A stretch of DNA of 30,249 nt from an uncultured Mailhella sp. (GTDB lineage Bacteria; Desulfobacterota; Desulfovibrionia; Desulfovibrionales; Desulfovibrionaceae), in NCBI GenBank assembly GCA_948482415.1, contig CAOMFZ010000002.1:1-30249 (forward strand), in the 5' to 3' direction. Position numbers and translations under genes: made by a program. Positions 15,723-23,826 of the stretch are shown here, piece by piece; the first letter of the stretch is position 1, and the number at the start of each line of letters is the position of its first letter. The notes below the pieces were generated by a model. It was not told the origin of the DNA. It saw only the letters and a program-made list of their open reading frames with translations, and did not search any database.

Positions 15723-16787
15723 ATGAAAAAACTTATTGCATCAATATTTGCTGCAGTTCTGCTGTGTCCCGCAGTTCAAAGCTTTGCGGCCGAATATACG
15801 CTCAGTCTTAATCTGGCCATTGCCCCTGTGCACAGCCGCTGGGTCAATGCCATCAAACCATGGGTGGAAGAACTGGAAAAACGCTCAGGTGGACGCATTG
15901 AGATTGAACCGTATTTTGCCGAAGCCCTCAGTAAACAGGGAGAAGCCTATGACTCCGTTAAAAACGGTCTTGCCGATATGGCAGAATCCAGCTACGGAAC
16001 TGCCTACGGGCAATTCCCCTATCATGAACGCATGATAGACTATACTGACATAACCCGTTCACAGGATAAACCGACACAGGTTCTGACAACCATTCAAAAA
16101 GAATTTCCCGAAGTTATGAAAGAACTGGAAGGAGCAAAGCTTCTTTTCTCTCATAGCCTGCCCATCGGCATGCTTATTGGAACCGTCAAGCCCGTTAAAA
16201 GCATTGACGATCTGCGCGGCATGAAAATTGCCTGTATCGGCGGCGCAGTTGCAGCAGCAAAAATAAATGCACTCGGCGCTTCCGCGGTAACCATGCCTGC
16301 CGGAGAAGTTTTCATGGCACTGCAGCAGGGAATTGTCGACGGAACAACCTGCGACTTCCAGCTTTTGGTAAGCCGCCGCTTCGGCGATCTTATCAAACAC
16401 CTTCTGCCCCTCAACATTGTTGGCGGAACTTTCTACTGTGCCATGAACCAGGACGTTTACGACAGTATGCCGGATGACCTGAAGAAAATCATCGATGATA
16501 TGTCCGGTCAATACGCAATAGACTATTTCCAAAATTTTTGGAATAAAGATCAGTATGAATCAGCCAAAATCTGGCGTGACAAAATGCATGGACAAATCCA
16601 TTTCCTTTCCGAAGAAGAATACCAAAAAGCCGCCGAACTTGTTGAACCCGTTAATCAGGAATGGATAAATACACTGAACAAATTCGGACTTCCGGGTGAT
16701 AAAATCGCTGCAAGAACGCGTGAACTGGAAGCACAATACAATGCCAAATGGAACGAATCACAGCTGCATAAAATGTTCGCCGAATAA
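15723..16787 (+). CDS. TRAP transporter substrate-binding protein (DctP family)
   Basis: 354-residue periplasmic solute receptor. The N-terminus is a Sec signal peptide (MKKLIASIFAAVLLC, cleavage probably after SFA or SFAA near residue 22-23). Family landmarks are present: PWVEELEKRSGGRIEIEPYF, a VTMPAGEVFMALQQGIVDG block (about 189-207) and the helical C-terminus. The conserved strand is DLRGMKIACIGG at 163-174. In most DctP proteins the residue after KI is an Arg that salt-bridges the substrate carboxylate; here it is Ala170. The ligand may therefore lack a carboxylate or be held differently. AAGGAAA precedes the ATG. It pairs with the DctQM permease 78 nt downstream. The permease accepts solute only from this receptor. 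Confidence 0.93.
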   Translation: MKKLIASIFAAVLLCPAVQSFAAEYTLSLNLAIAPVHSRWVNAIKPWVEELEKRSGGRIEIEPYFAEALSKQGEAYDSVKNGLADMAESSYGTAYGQFPYHERMIDYTDITRSQDKPTQVLTTIQKEFPEVMKELEGAKLLFSHSLPIGMLIGTVKPVKSIDDLRGMKIACIGGAVAAAKINALGASAVTMPAGEVFMALQQGIVDGTTCDFQLLVSRRFGDLIKHLLPLNIVGGTFYCAMNQDVYDSMPDDLKKIIDDMSGQYAIDYFQNFWNKDQYESAKIWRDKMHGQIHFLSEEEYQKAAELVEPVNQEWINTLNKFGLPGDKIAARTRELEAQYNAKWNESQLHKMFAE

Positions 16788-16798
16788 AAACAATTCCG

Positions 16799-16822
16799 CC
16801 TTTCCCGTTTATTCGGGAAAGG
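16799..16822 (+). promoter_or_regulatory. Intercistronic hairpin between dctP and dctQM
   Basis: Perfect 9-bp stem CCTTTCCCG (16799-16807) / CGGGAAAGG (16814-16822), 6-nt loop, followed by A-rich sequence rather than T. Position and shape suit a 3' stabiliser of dctP mRNA that lets the binding protein be made in excess over the permease. Confidence 0.6.
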
Positions 16823-16865
16823 TTCAAAAAAAAACAATTTTGGTTATTAAGTAAAAGGAAAAGTT

Positions 16866-18830
16866 ATGTCTGAACACAGAACTGAAGCATCCGGAACTTT
16901 AATTCCCAACAACAAGAATGGCAGATATGCGAACTGTACCGGCATATCCGGAACTCTTCTTCGCATTCTTGAGCCTGCAGCCAATGCATTAAGCACCTTC
17001 TGTAAATGGCTCAGTGCCGGAGGGATGATAGTTTTTATGGGCATAGTCATCCTGACTTTTTTGGATGTTTTTCTGCGATATTTTTTCAACCGTCCTCTGC
17101 CGGGGACATATGAAGTAACAGAAATGCTCATGGCTCTTGTGGTATTTTCAGCCATAGCTTACGGACAGTGGAACAAAAGCCATGTTATCATGGACGTTAT
17201 TACCGGCTCATTAAACGAAAACAACAAAAATACGCTGGGAGCTGTAACCTCTTTATGGAGTCTGGCAGTCTGTGCCCTCAGCATTTACGCTACAGCCCGC
17301 TATGCTCTCATCGTAAAAAGCACCACGGGTCTGCTTGGCATACCCTATGCACCCTTTGTGTGGTTTGTTGTGTTTGGCTTTGTAACCCTGGCACTGTCCT
17401 TCGTTTGGGATTTCCTTGTTCAGTTTCATAATGTTGCAAAACTTGGCACAGTCCGCATCATTATTGTATGGGCAGCCGGCATTATTCCTGTTCTCATTGC
17501 CTGGTATCTCGGTACCCACAGGCTTATTGGCGTCAGCAGCGTTGCCATCGGCAGCATAGGCATCGTAGTTATGTTCCTGCTGTTTTTAAGCGGTATGCCG
17601 GTAGCTCTTGCCCTTATGGCAACCGGTTTCATGTTCTCCGGTTCCATACGCGGTCTTACTGCCACACTGAACTTTTACGGAAAAGCCGCATTTTCCACTT
17701 CTGCCAGCTATACATGGTCCCCGCTCATGTTTTTCATGCTTATGGGATATTTCTGTTTCTACGGGAACTTAGGCAAAGATTTATATGAATGTGCCAAAAA
17801 ATGGCTCGGCCACTGCAGAGGCGGTCTTGCTCAAGGCAGTGTCTGTGCCTGTACCGCATTCGGCGCCGTGGTCGGCGATTCCCTTTCCGGCACAATCGCC
17901 ATGTCAGCCATAGCTCTTCCGGAAATGCGCTCCGCGGGTTATGACGACAAACTCGCCGTAGGCACGCTTGCCTGTTCCGGTACCATCGGCTGTCTTATTC
18001 CGCCAAGTGCATATTTCATTCTTTACGGCGTTCTTGCCGAACAATCTATTGCCGACCTCTTTATGGCAGGCGTTATTCCCGGCATACTGTGTATGTTTTT
18101 ATACTGTCTTACCGTATGGTTCATGGTATGGCGCAATCCCGCTCTTGCTCCGAGAGTCGAAAAAACGCCCATCGGCGAGCGTATGCGCTCCCTTACGTCA
18201 GCACTCCCCATTCTTTTGCTGTTCATCCTTGTTATCGGCGGTATTTATGCAGGTATTTTCACTCCCACAGAAGGCGGCGCCATAGGTTCTGTCGGTACAC
18301 TTATCATTGCGCTTGCACTCCGCCGTCTGACAATCAAAAAGTTCATGGAAAGCCTGAACGATGCCTCAAAATTCATTACGATGTCATTTACGGTGCTTAC
18401 GGGTGCGACCATACTCGGTTATCTTATGACTCTGAGCCGTATCCCGACACTGCTTGCTGAAGGTATCGGCGCTATGGGTATGCCCGGCTGGCTTACCATG
18501 GTAGCAATTATCATCGTGCTGCTCTTCCTCGGCTGTTTTGTACCCGCCATGCCTCTGCTTTTGGTTTGTGTGCCGATTTTCGTGCCCATTGCCCATCTTT
18601 TCCACTGGGATCTCATTTGGTTCGGCGTTCTTATGGTTCTTATGATGAACATGGCTTCCATTACACCGCCTTTCGGCATTAACCTCTTTGTCATGAAGTC
18701 GGTGGCGGAAATTCCGCTCGGCACCATGTTCCGGGCAGCAGTCCCCTTTGTTATCGGACTTGCCTTTGTAATTGCAATCATTATTGCTTTCCCGCCGCTC
18801 TCAGCATGGCTTCCGGCAATATTGCATTAA
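16866..18830 (+). CDS. Fused TRAP permease, DctQM
   Basis: 654-residue inner-membrane protein joining the small DctQ and large DctM subunits. Residues 1-45 are hydrophilic. About 50-190 is the DctQ part, with four membrane segments and the motif LDVFLRYFFNRPLPGTYEVTE (LDVFLRYFFNRPLPG then TYEVTE). A linker helix (about 200-225) leads into DctM with about a dozen membrane segments, GDSLSGTIAMSA, GTLACSGTIGCLIPPSAYFI, FTPTEGGAIG and ITPPFGINLFVMKS, all hallmarks of the transport domain. It drives Na+-coupled uptake of the ligand delivered by the upstream binding protein. Ribosome site AAAAGGAAAA. Last gene of the sigma-54 locus, closed by a strong terminator. Confidence 0.95.
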   Translation: MSEHRTEASGTLIPNNKNGRYANCTGISGTLLRILEPAANALSTFCKWLSAGGMIVFMGIVILTFLDVFLRYFFNRPLPGTYEVTEMLMALVVFSAIAYGQWNKSHVIMDVITGSLNENNKNTLGAVTSLWSLAVCALSIYATARYALIVKSTTGLLGIPYAPFVWFVVFGFVTLALSFVWDFLVQFHNVAKLGTVRIIIVWAAGIIPVLIAWYLGTHRLIGVSSVAIGSIGIVVMFLLFLSGMPVALALMATGFMFSGSIRGLTATLNFYGKAAFSTSASYTWSPLMFFMLMGYFCFYGNLGKDLYECAKKWLGHCRGGLAQGSVCACTAFGAVVGDSLSGTIAMSAIALPEMRSAGYDDKLAVGTLACSGTIGCLIPPSAYFILYGVLAEQSIADLFMAGVIPGILCMFLYCLTVWFMVWRNPALAPRVEKTPIGERMRSLTSALPILLLFILVIGGIYAGIFTPTEGGAIGSVGTLIIALALRRLTIKKFMESLNDASKFITMSFTVLTGATILGYLMTLSRIPTLLAEGIGAMGMPGWLTMVAIIIVLLFLGCFVPAMPLLLVCVPIFVPIAHLFHWDLIWFGVLMVLMMNMASITPPFGINLFVMKSVAEIPLGTMFRAAVPFVIGLAFVIAIIIAFPPLSAWLPAILH

Positions 18831-18887
18831 CCGTCAGCATACAAAACTTTCTTCATATACTTACTTTTGTTTGACTGTAACAATCCA

Positions 18888-18927
18888 AAAGCCCTGAGCA
18901 AGCCAGCTGCTGTGCTCAGGGCTTTTT
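18888..18927 (+). terminator. Intrinsic terminator of the TRAP locus (possibly bidirectional)
   Basis: 13-bp stem AAAGCCCTGAGCA (18888-18900) / TGCTCAGGGCTTT (18913-18925) with T continuing to 18927. On the minus strand the stem ends in TTTT, so it could also stop transcription arriving from lnt. Confidence 0.92.
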
Positions 18928-19012
18928 CTGCGTCCATTTGCATATCCCCTGTCTTGTCAGAACTTGCCTCCAAAAAATTACAATAACTCACAAACGACTC
19001 ACCGGAATTACT

Positions 19013-20707
19013 CTAATCCTGCAAATTTTCTGCTGTGCGGTGCAAAATATTTAAACGGGCATGCAAAATGCCAATCATCTGCAAAAAGATAAAAAGCGCA
19101 ATGCCAAGATAAGGCAGATAGGGCGCAATCACCACAAAAACCGTAGGCTCATAGGGACGAACAGGCAGCGGCATGGTCAGGCTCTCGTCTGTAAAAAGGT
19201 CTGACTGCAGAATAATCTGCCCGTATTGATCTATAAAGGCGCTAATGCCCGTATTGCTTGCCCGTATCATGGGAAGTCCGCATTCCACAGAGCGCATGCG
19301 GGCTAAATTCAAATGCTGATACGGCGCCGAACTTTTGTCATACCAGGCGTCGTTGCTGACATTTAACAGCACATGGGCAAAATCCTTCTGCAAACGCTTC
19401 CAGCTAAGTTCCGGAAAAATGGCTTCATAACAGACAAGCGGCAAAATATGAATGTCTTTATCCTGAAAGCGTACATGCATAACGGGCTGTTCGTTTTGCC
19501 CCAGGCTGTAAGCGCCGCCGTATTTTGCTAGTATTTCATTGAAAGAAGAAAGAAACGGAACAGCCGGCACATATTCCCCAAAGGGCACCAGATGTTCTTT
19601 TTCATACATAGCCAGGCTTTTGCCGTTTTGCACCAGTTCAATGCTGTTATAATATTTTCCGGCATCTTCAAGATAGGGAATACCAAAAAGCAGGGTTTTA
19701 TTTGCACTGAAATCCAGCACCTTTTGATACAATTCCTTATTATAATAAGAAGTTATCGGGAAAGCTGTTTCCGGATAAATAAAAATGCTCTCGCTTTTGA
19801 CAGTGCGGCTTGCTTCTTCGGTAAGTCTGAAAAATTTTTGCAGGCTGTCGTTCTGAAACAAAGGTGACCATTTGATATTTTGGGAAATATTGCCTTGAAT
19901 AATGGAAAAATTCACCGCATCTTTATCTGCAAAGCGGAGCACTTTATGCAGAGACTGCCCCTGCATGGAAGGCGATTCATGGGCAGCCAGATACGAAACA
20001 TCAAGCTTTTTATGCATAATATTGGTGGTGCTTTCATAGTCTGTTTGGGGCACATTCTGCAAGGTCACCGCCCCATAAAAATAGATTAACACCAGCAGTA
20101 AAATCCCTGCATAATCCCCCATTCTGCCGAACGAACGCAATTTGCCCGTTTGTTTTCTTTTTTGCGCTGCAAGCATGAGCTCAGCCAGAAAAAATGCTGC
20201 CATGGCAAAAAGCCCTGATAAAACATAAGAACCAAAAATGCTGACTGTCTGCACCATAACAGGAAGCGGAGCAAAGGCAGAAGACAGGGTAAACCATGGA
20301 AAGCCCGTTAAAAACCATGCTCTGAACAGTTCGCAGAAATACCAGCCCAAACCTAAGCTGCATATTTTATAAAAAGGAGCTGCATGCATAATTTTACGCG
20401 AATAAACCGCAAGCAGTGTGCCGTACACCGCAAAATAAAAGCCCAGCAAAAGCGGGAAAAAAACAGCCAGCGCATAGGGAATTTCCCCATACCGATGAGC
20501 AGTGACTGCAAGCCAGTAAAACGCACTGCCGTAGCCAAACATGCCCATAATCAAGGTTTCCCGCACATAATTTTTACTGGTATGGGCAAGCACATATAAA
20601 CTGAACGGATAAAGCAGAACCGCAAAAGGAATTGTTTTTACAGGATTTTCAAAACCCAAAAAAATTCCGGCCATTCCCAAAAACATTAATATATATTTTT
20701 GCAGCAT
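19013..20707 (-). CDS. lnt: Apolipoprotein N-acyltransferase
   Basis: 564-residue integral membrane enzyme that adds the third acyl chain to lipoproteins at the periplasmic face of the inner membrane. The N-terminal ~210 residues contain six or so membrane helices. A nitrilase-type domain follows with the full catalytic triad: Glu313 (YPETAFP), Lys370 (EKEHLVPFGEY) and Cys426 (LVCYEAIFPE). RASNTGISAFIDQYG is the family's conserved end of the domain, and one further C-terminal helix anchors the protein. An ATG at 20809 would add 34 residues containing several Cys and Phe and is less likely; 20707 has GAGGA just upstream and begins directly with the first membrane helix. Divergent from pyrK. 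Confidence 0.95.
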   Translation of the reverse strand: MLQKYILMFLGMAGIFLGFENPVKTIPFAVLLYPFSLYVLAHTSKNYVRETLIMGMFGYGSAFYWLAVTAHRYGEIPYALAVFFPLLLGFYFAVYGTLLAVYSRKIMHAAPFYKICSLGLGWYFCELFRAWFLTGFPWFTLSSAFAPLPVMVQTVSIFGSYVLSGLFAMAAFFLAELMLAAQKRKQTGKLRSFGRMGDYAGILLLVLIYFYGAVTLQNVPQTDYESTTNIMHKKLDVSYLAAHESPSMQGQSLHKVLRFADKDAVNFSIIQGNISQNIKWSPLFQNDSLQKFFRLTEEASRTVKSESIFIYPETAFPITSYYNKELYQKVLDFSANKTLLFGIPYLEDAGKYYNSIELVQNGKSLAMYEKEHLVPFGEYVPAVPFLSSFNEILAKYGGAYSLGQNEQPVMHVRFQDKDIHILPLVCYEAIFPELSWKRLQKDFAHVLLNVSNDAWYDKSSAPYQHLNLARMRSVECGLPMIRASNTGISAFIDQYGQIILQSDLFTDESLTMPLPVRPYEPTVFVVIAPYLPYLGIALFIFLQMIGILHARLNILHRTAENLQD

Positions 20708-20837
20708 ATTTTCCTCGCAAGGACAATATTTTTTCACAGACACACAAAGTTTGCAAGAAAATTTACGGAAAAAAGAACAAAATATAACAAGGAAAAGAAA
20801 AACAGGCAAAATTCAACTTTTTCCCTGTCCACTTAAC

Positions 20838-20866
20838 TTGACCCAAACAAAACAACATATTACACT
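20838..20866 (+). promoter_or_regulatory. Probable sigma-70 promoter of the pyrK-hflX cluster
   Basis: TTGACC (20838-20843), 17 nt, TACACT (20861-20866), 40 nt before the pyrK start codon. Only the five-of-six -35 is close to consensus; the spacing is ideal. Confidence 0.55.
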
Positions 20867-20906
20867 CTGTTCTATTCTTGATTTCTCTTTTGGCAAGGAG
20901 CTGGTT

Positions 20907-21728
20907 ATGGAAAAAACTCCTGTTTTACCTGCACGCACAGAACTGACTGTGACAGATCTTGTTCCCTTTGGATCCATTGGGGATAAGAAATTTTTTGCGC
21001 TCACCCTTTCCCGTCCTCACTGGTCAAACTGGCATCCGGGTCAATTTATTATGCTTCGTCCAAGCTCCTGGAACAGTGAACTCACATGGGCAAGACCTTT
21101 TTCCATTTGCCGTGTGACAAATCAATCCCTTGTGCTTTTCTTTCAGGTTGTCGGACGCGGAACAGAACAAATAGCCCAACTCAAGCCCAAGGATAAAGTC
21201 ATTGTCTGGGGACCGCTTGGAACACACTTTGCCATGGAAAACATGCCGACGCTTTTGCTGGCAGGCGGCATTGGCATTGCTCCTTTTGCAGGTTATGTGG
21301 AACAATATAATCTGCAGAATAAGCTGACCATGTTCTTCAGCCACAGACTGCCTGAACAATATTATCCTGTGGAAAGCCTCACCAGGCATATAGAAGTTGA
21401 AACCAACTACGAGCAAAACAGCGAAGATTTACAAGTCACCCTTGATATCATTTATAAAAAAATGAAAATTATGGCAGAAAACAACGGATTGGTTCTGGCC
21501 TGCGGACCTATGCCCTTTCTTAAAAACATTTGGAGAAATGCCCTTAGTTTGGGTGTGGCGACACAATTATCACTGGAACAGCGCATGGCATGTGGCATTG
21601 GGGCTTGCCTTGGCTGCGTTTCCACAACTTCCGACGTCTACCCTGATAAGGAAAAAGTCGGACTGCCTGTCCAAACCTGTACAAAGGGACCTGTTTTCTG
21701 GGCGCATAAACTCAATTTAGATGCATAA
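20907..21728 (+). CDS. pyrK: Dihydroorotate dehydrogenase electron-transfer subunit
   Basis: 273-residue FAD/[2Fe-2S] protein that carries electrons from class 1B dihydroorotate dehydrogenase to NAD+. An FAD-binding ARPFSICRV motif and GPLGTHF sit in the N-terminal barrel; LLAGGIGIAPFAGYVEQY and LACGPMPFL mark the NAD-binding half. The C-terminal 2Fe-2S site is Cys229-x4-Cys234-x2-Cys237 with Cys258 as the likely fourth ligand. A longer frame opens at 20751, but the ATG at 20907 has AAGGAG 6 nt upstream, and the extra residues would be low-complexity and overlap the lnt promoter region. pyrD begins 15 nt after its stop. Confidence 0.95.
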   Translation: MEKTPVLPARTELTVTDLVPFGSIGDKKFFALTLSRPHWSNWHPGQFIMLRPSSWNSELTWARPFSICRVTNQSLVLFFQVVGRGTEQIAQLKPKDKVIVWGPLGTHFAMENMPTLLLAGGIGIAPFAGYVEQYNLQNKLTMFFSHRLPEQYYPVESLTRHIEVETNYEQNSEDLQVTLDIIYKKMKIMAENNGLVLACGPMPFLKNIWRNALSLGVATQLSLEQRMACGIGACLGCVSTTSDVYPDKEKVGLPVQTCTKGPVFWAHKLNLDA

Positions 21729-21743
21729 CAATAGGCTATACTT

Positions 21744-22673
21744 ATGAATACCCATATTTCTCTCAAAACAAAAAACGGCTTAAGTTTGGAACTCAAAAAT
21801 CCTGTAATGAGTGCGTCCGGAACCTTTGGTTACGGCACGGAATTTATGCCCTACGGCGATGTGAGCAAATTAGGCGCAATTATTGTCAAAGGTTTGTCTT
21901 TGAAACCCCGTCCGGGCAATCCTCTTCCCCGTATTGCCGAGACTCCCTGCGGCATGCTCAATGCTGTGGGCTTGCAGAATGACGGTGTGGAAGCTTTTAT
22001 CCAGCACAAACTCCCTGCACTTCCCACTCATGATGTTCCTGTTATTGCCAATATCTATGCAGCTTGCGCCGAAGATTTCGGAGAACTTGCGAATATTTTA
22101 TCCAAAGAAGAAAAGCTGGCAGGGCTTGAAGTCAATATTTCCTGTCCCAATGTCAAAGCCGGCGGCGTTCTCTTTGGACAGGATCCGCTTATGGCAAGTT
22201 CCATTGTGCAGGCTGTGAAAAAAAATGCCGGCAAACTTCCTGTTATTGTCAAGCTTTCCCCCAATGTCACCAATATTGCGGAAATGGCAAAAGCTGTTGA
22301 AGCGGCAGGAGCAGACATGATTTCCTGCATTAACACCATTACCGGCATGGCTGTTGATATTCGTACGCGCAAGCCGCTTTTAGCCAATATTGTGGGTGGT
22401 CTTTCCGGTCCGGCGATTAAGCCCGTTGCCCTTCGCTGTGTCTGGCAGGTAGCGCAGGCTGTGCAAATTCCTGTTATTGGCATTGGCGGCATACGCAGTG
22501 CAAAAGATGTTTTGGAATTTATTTTGGTCGGCGCAAGTGCCGTGGAAATTGGCACTGCCTCCTTTACCGATCCCACAACAATTTTTAGAATTATTCAGGA
22601 GCTGCCGCACGTTTGCGAAGAACTGGGCATTAAAAACCTTGAAGAATACAGGAATACACTCATTACAGGATAA
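21744..22673 (+). CDS. pyrD: Dihydroorotate dehydrogenase, class 1B catalytic subunit
   Basis: 309-residue FMN-dependent TIM barrel of pyrimidine synthesis that converts dihydroorotate to orotate with PyrK. Substrate loop NPVMSASGTFGYG, PRIAETPCGMLNAVGLQN and VNISCPNVKAGG with catalytic Cys134 (Cys, not Ser, as expected for class 1) are all present; the FMN phosphate motifs are GIGGIRSAKDVLEFILVGA and VEIGTA. Length is typical. It is cotranscribed with pyrK and followed 2 nt later by pgpA. Confidence 0.97.
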   Translation: MNTHISLKTKNGLSLELKNPVMSASGTFGYGTEFMPYGDVSKLGAIIVKGLSLKPRPGNPLPRIAETPCGMLNAVGLQNDGVEAFIQHKLPALPTHDVPVIANIYAACAEDFGELANILSKEEKLAGLEVNISCPNVKAGGVLFGQDPLMASSIVQAVKKNAGKLPVIVKLSPNVTNIAEMAKAVEAAGADMISCINTITGMAVDIRTRKPLLANIVGGLSGPAIKPVALRCVWQVAQAVQIPVIGIGGIRSAKDVLEFILVGASAVEIGTASFTDPTTIFRIIQELPHVCEELGIKNLEEYRNTLITG

Positions 22674-22675
22674 GT

Positions 22676-23185
22676 ATGCACTATTCATTATGGACCAATA
22701 TTGCGACCCTTGGACTGGTTGGACGGATAAAAAAAGCCCCCGGCACCGCCGGCTCATTTATTGCGGTTTTGCTTGCACCGCTTTGCTTTTTGCCTTTTAC
22801 CCTTATTCAGCGCCTGCTGATTTTAGTTGTACTTTTTGTGATTGGCTTAAAAGCCGGTGAACAGGCAGAGCAGGAACTGGGAGAACATGATCCCTCAAGC
22901 GTAATTATTGACGAAGTTTTTGGGCAATGGTTTACGCTTCTGCCTGTCAATGTGATTTCGTATCTTGGCAGCAAAGCCATTATGCCTCAGGAATGGTTTA
23001 TACTCATGATTGGCTTTTTGCTTTTCCGTTCCTTTGATATCAGTAAAATCGGACCTGTTGGGCTTTGCGAGCGCAAACTCCGCGGGGGTCTTGGAATAAT
23101 GGCTGACGATGCCATGGCAGGATTTTTAGCCGCCATGCTCATGTATCCATTTCAATTTTATGGTAATGTTATTTTTGGTTACTAA
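22676..23185 (+). CDS. pgpA: Phosphatidylglycerophosphatase A
   Basis: 169-residue membrane enzyme that dephosphorylates phosphatidylglycerol phosphate. Family motifs: GRIKKAPGTAGS at the N-terminus, IIDEVFGQWFTLL, FRSFDISKIGPV and GGLGIMADDAMAGFLAA, which contain the acidic active-site residues. Four hydrophobic helices are evident. It is 2 nt downstream of pyrD, so translation is probably coupled. The pairing of a lipid gene with pyrimidine genes looks positional rather than functional. Confidence 0.95.
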   Translation: MHYSLWTNIATLGLVGRIKKAPGTAGSFIAVLLAPLCFLPFTLIQRLLILVVLFVIGLKAGEQAEQELGEHDPSSVIIDEVFGQWFTLLPVNVISYLGSKAIMPQEWFILMIGFLLFRSFDISKIGPVGLCERKLRGGLGIMADDAMAGFLAAMLMYPFQFYGNVIFGY

Positions 23186-23212
23186 CCACTAACCTTTAAC
23201 AAAGGAAATACA

Positions 23213-23809
23213 ATGGATTTTTTACCCATTAAACGTGCACTGCTCAGCGTTACCGACAAAAGCGGACTGAAAGAGTTTGCCGAATTTTTACATGCTCACG
23301 ATGTGGAAATTGTTTCCACCGGCGGAACCATGAAATTTTTGAAAGACGCAGGCATTCCTGTCACAGCTGTTGAAAGCGTAACCGGTTTTCCCGAAATTTT
23401 GAACGGCAGAGTTAAGACTTTGCACCCCAAAATTCACGGCGGCATTTTAGCAGATAAAGACAATCCTGAACACATGGCAACGCTTAAGGAACACAAGATT
23501 ACGCCTTTTGACCTTGTCTGCGTCAATCTCTATGCCTTTGCTGACGCGTTGGAAAAGCAGCTTCCTGTGCGCAATATGGTGGAAGAAATTGATATCGGCG
23601 GTCCCTGTCTTATGCGCGCAACGGCTAAAAACTTCCACAGCATGCTTATTTTGCCCAATCCTGAATATTATCTTTCCGCTATGGAAGAAATCAAAAATCC
23701 TCAAGGTGTCAGCCTTGCATTCAGAAAGGAAATGTCTGCTAAAACATTCAAAATCACTTCTGAATACGACGCAATGATTTCTCTCTATCTTGAAGGAGTT
23801 AACGTATAG
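23213..23809 (+). CDS. purH: IMP cyclohydrolase, single-domain PurH
   Basis: 198 residues equal to the N-terminal (methylglyoxal-synthase-like) domain of bifunctional PurH, which closes FAICAR to IMP. Visible signatures: RALLSVTDKSG, VSTGGTMKFLKDAGI, GFPEILNGRVKTLHPKIHGGIL, NLYAF and EEIDIGGPCLMRATAKN. It ends at ITSEYDAMISLYL, where ordinary PurH (about 520 residues) would run on into AICAR transformylase. That second domain is absent and hflX follows at once, with no remnant. I read this as a genuine single-domain enzyme, with the transformylase step supplied elsewhere. The ribosome site is AAAGGAAA, 6 nt before the ATG. Confidence 0.93.
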   Translation: MDFLPIKRALLSVTDKSGLKEFAEFLHAHDVEIVSTGGTMKFLKDAGIPVTAVESVTGFPEILNGRVKTLHPKIHGGILADKDNPEHMATLKEHKITPFDLVCVNLYAFADALEKQLPVRNMVEEIDIGGPCLMRATAKNFHSMLILPNPEYYLSAMEEIKNPQGVSLAFRKEMSAKTFKITSEYDAMISLYLEGVNV

Positions 23810-23826
23810 CTCTTTTAGATGGAAAT

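Noticed and set aside
20751..20906. N-terminal extension of PyrK
   Set aside because: Low-complexity Lys/Gln-rich residues without a ribosome site; the AAGGAG and family N-terminus support 20907.
23213..23809. purH as a truncated pseudogene
   Set aside because: It ends at a domain boundary, all domain motifs are intact, the ribosome site is good, and no transformylase remnant follows.
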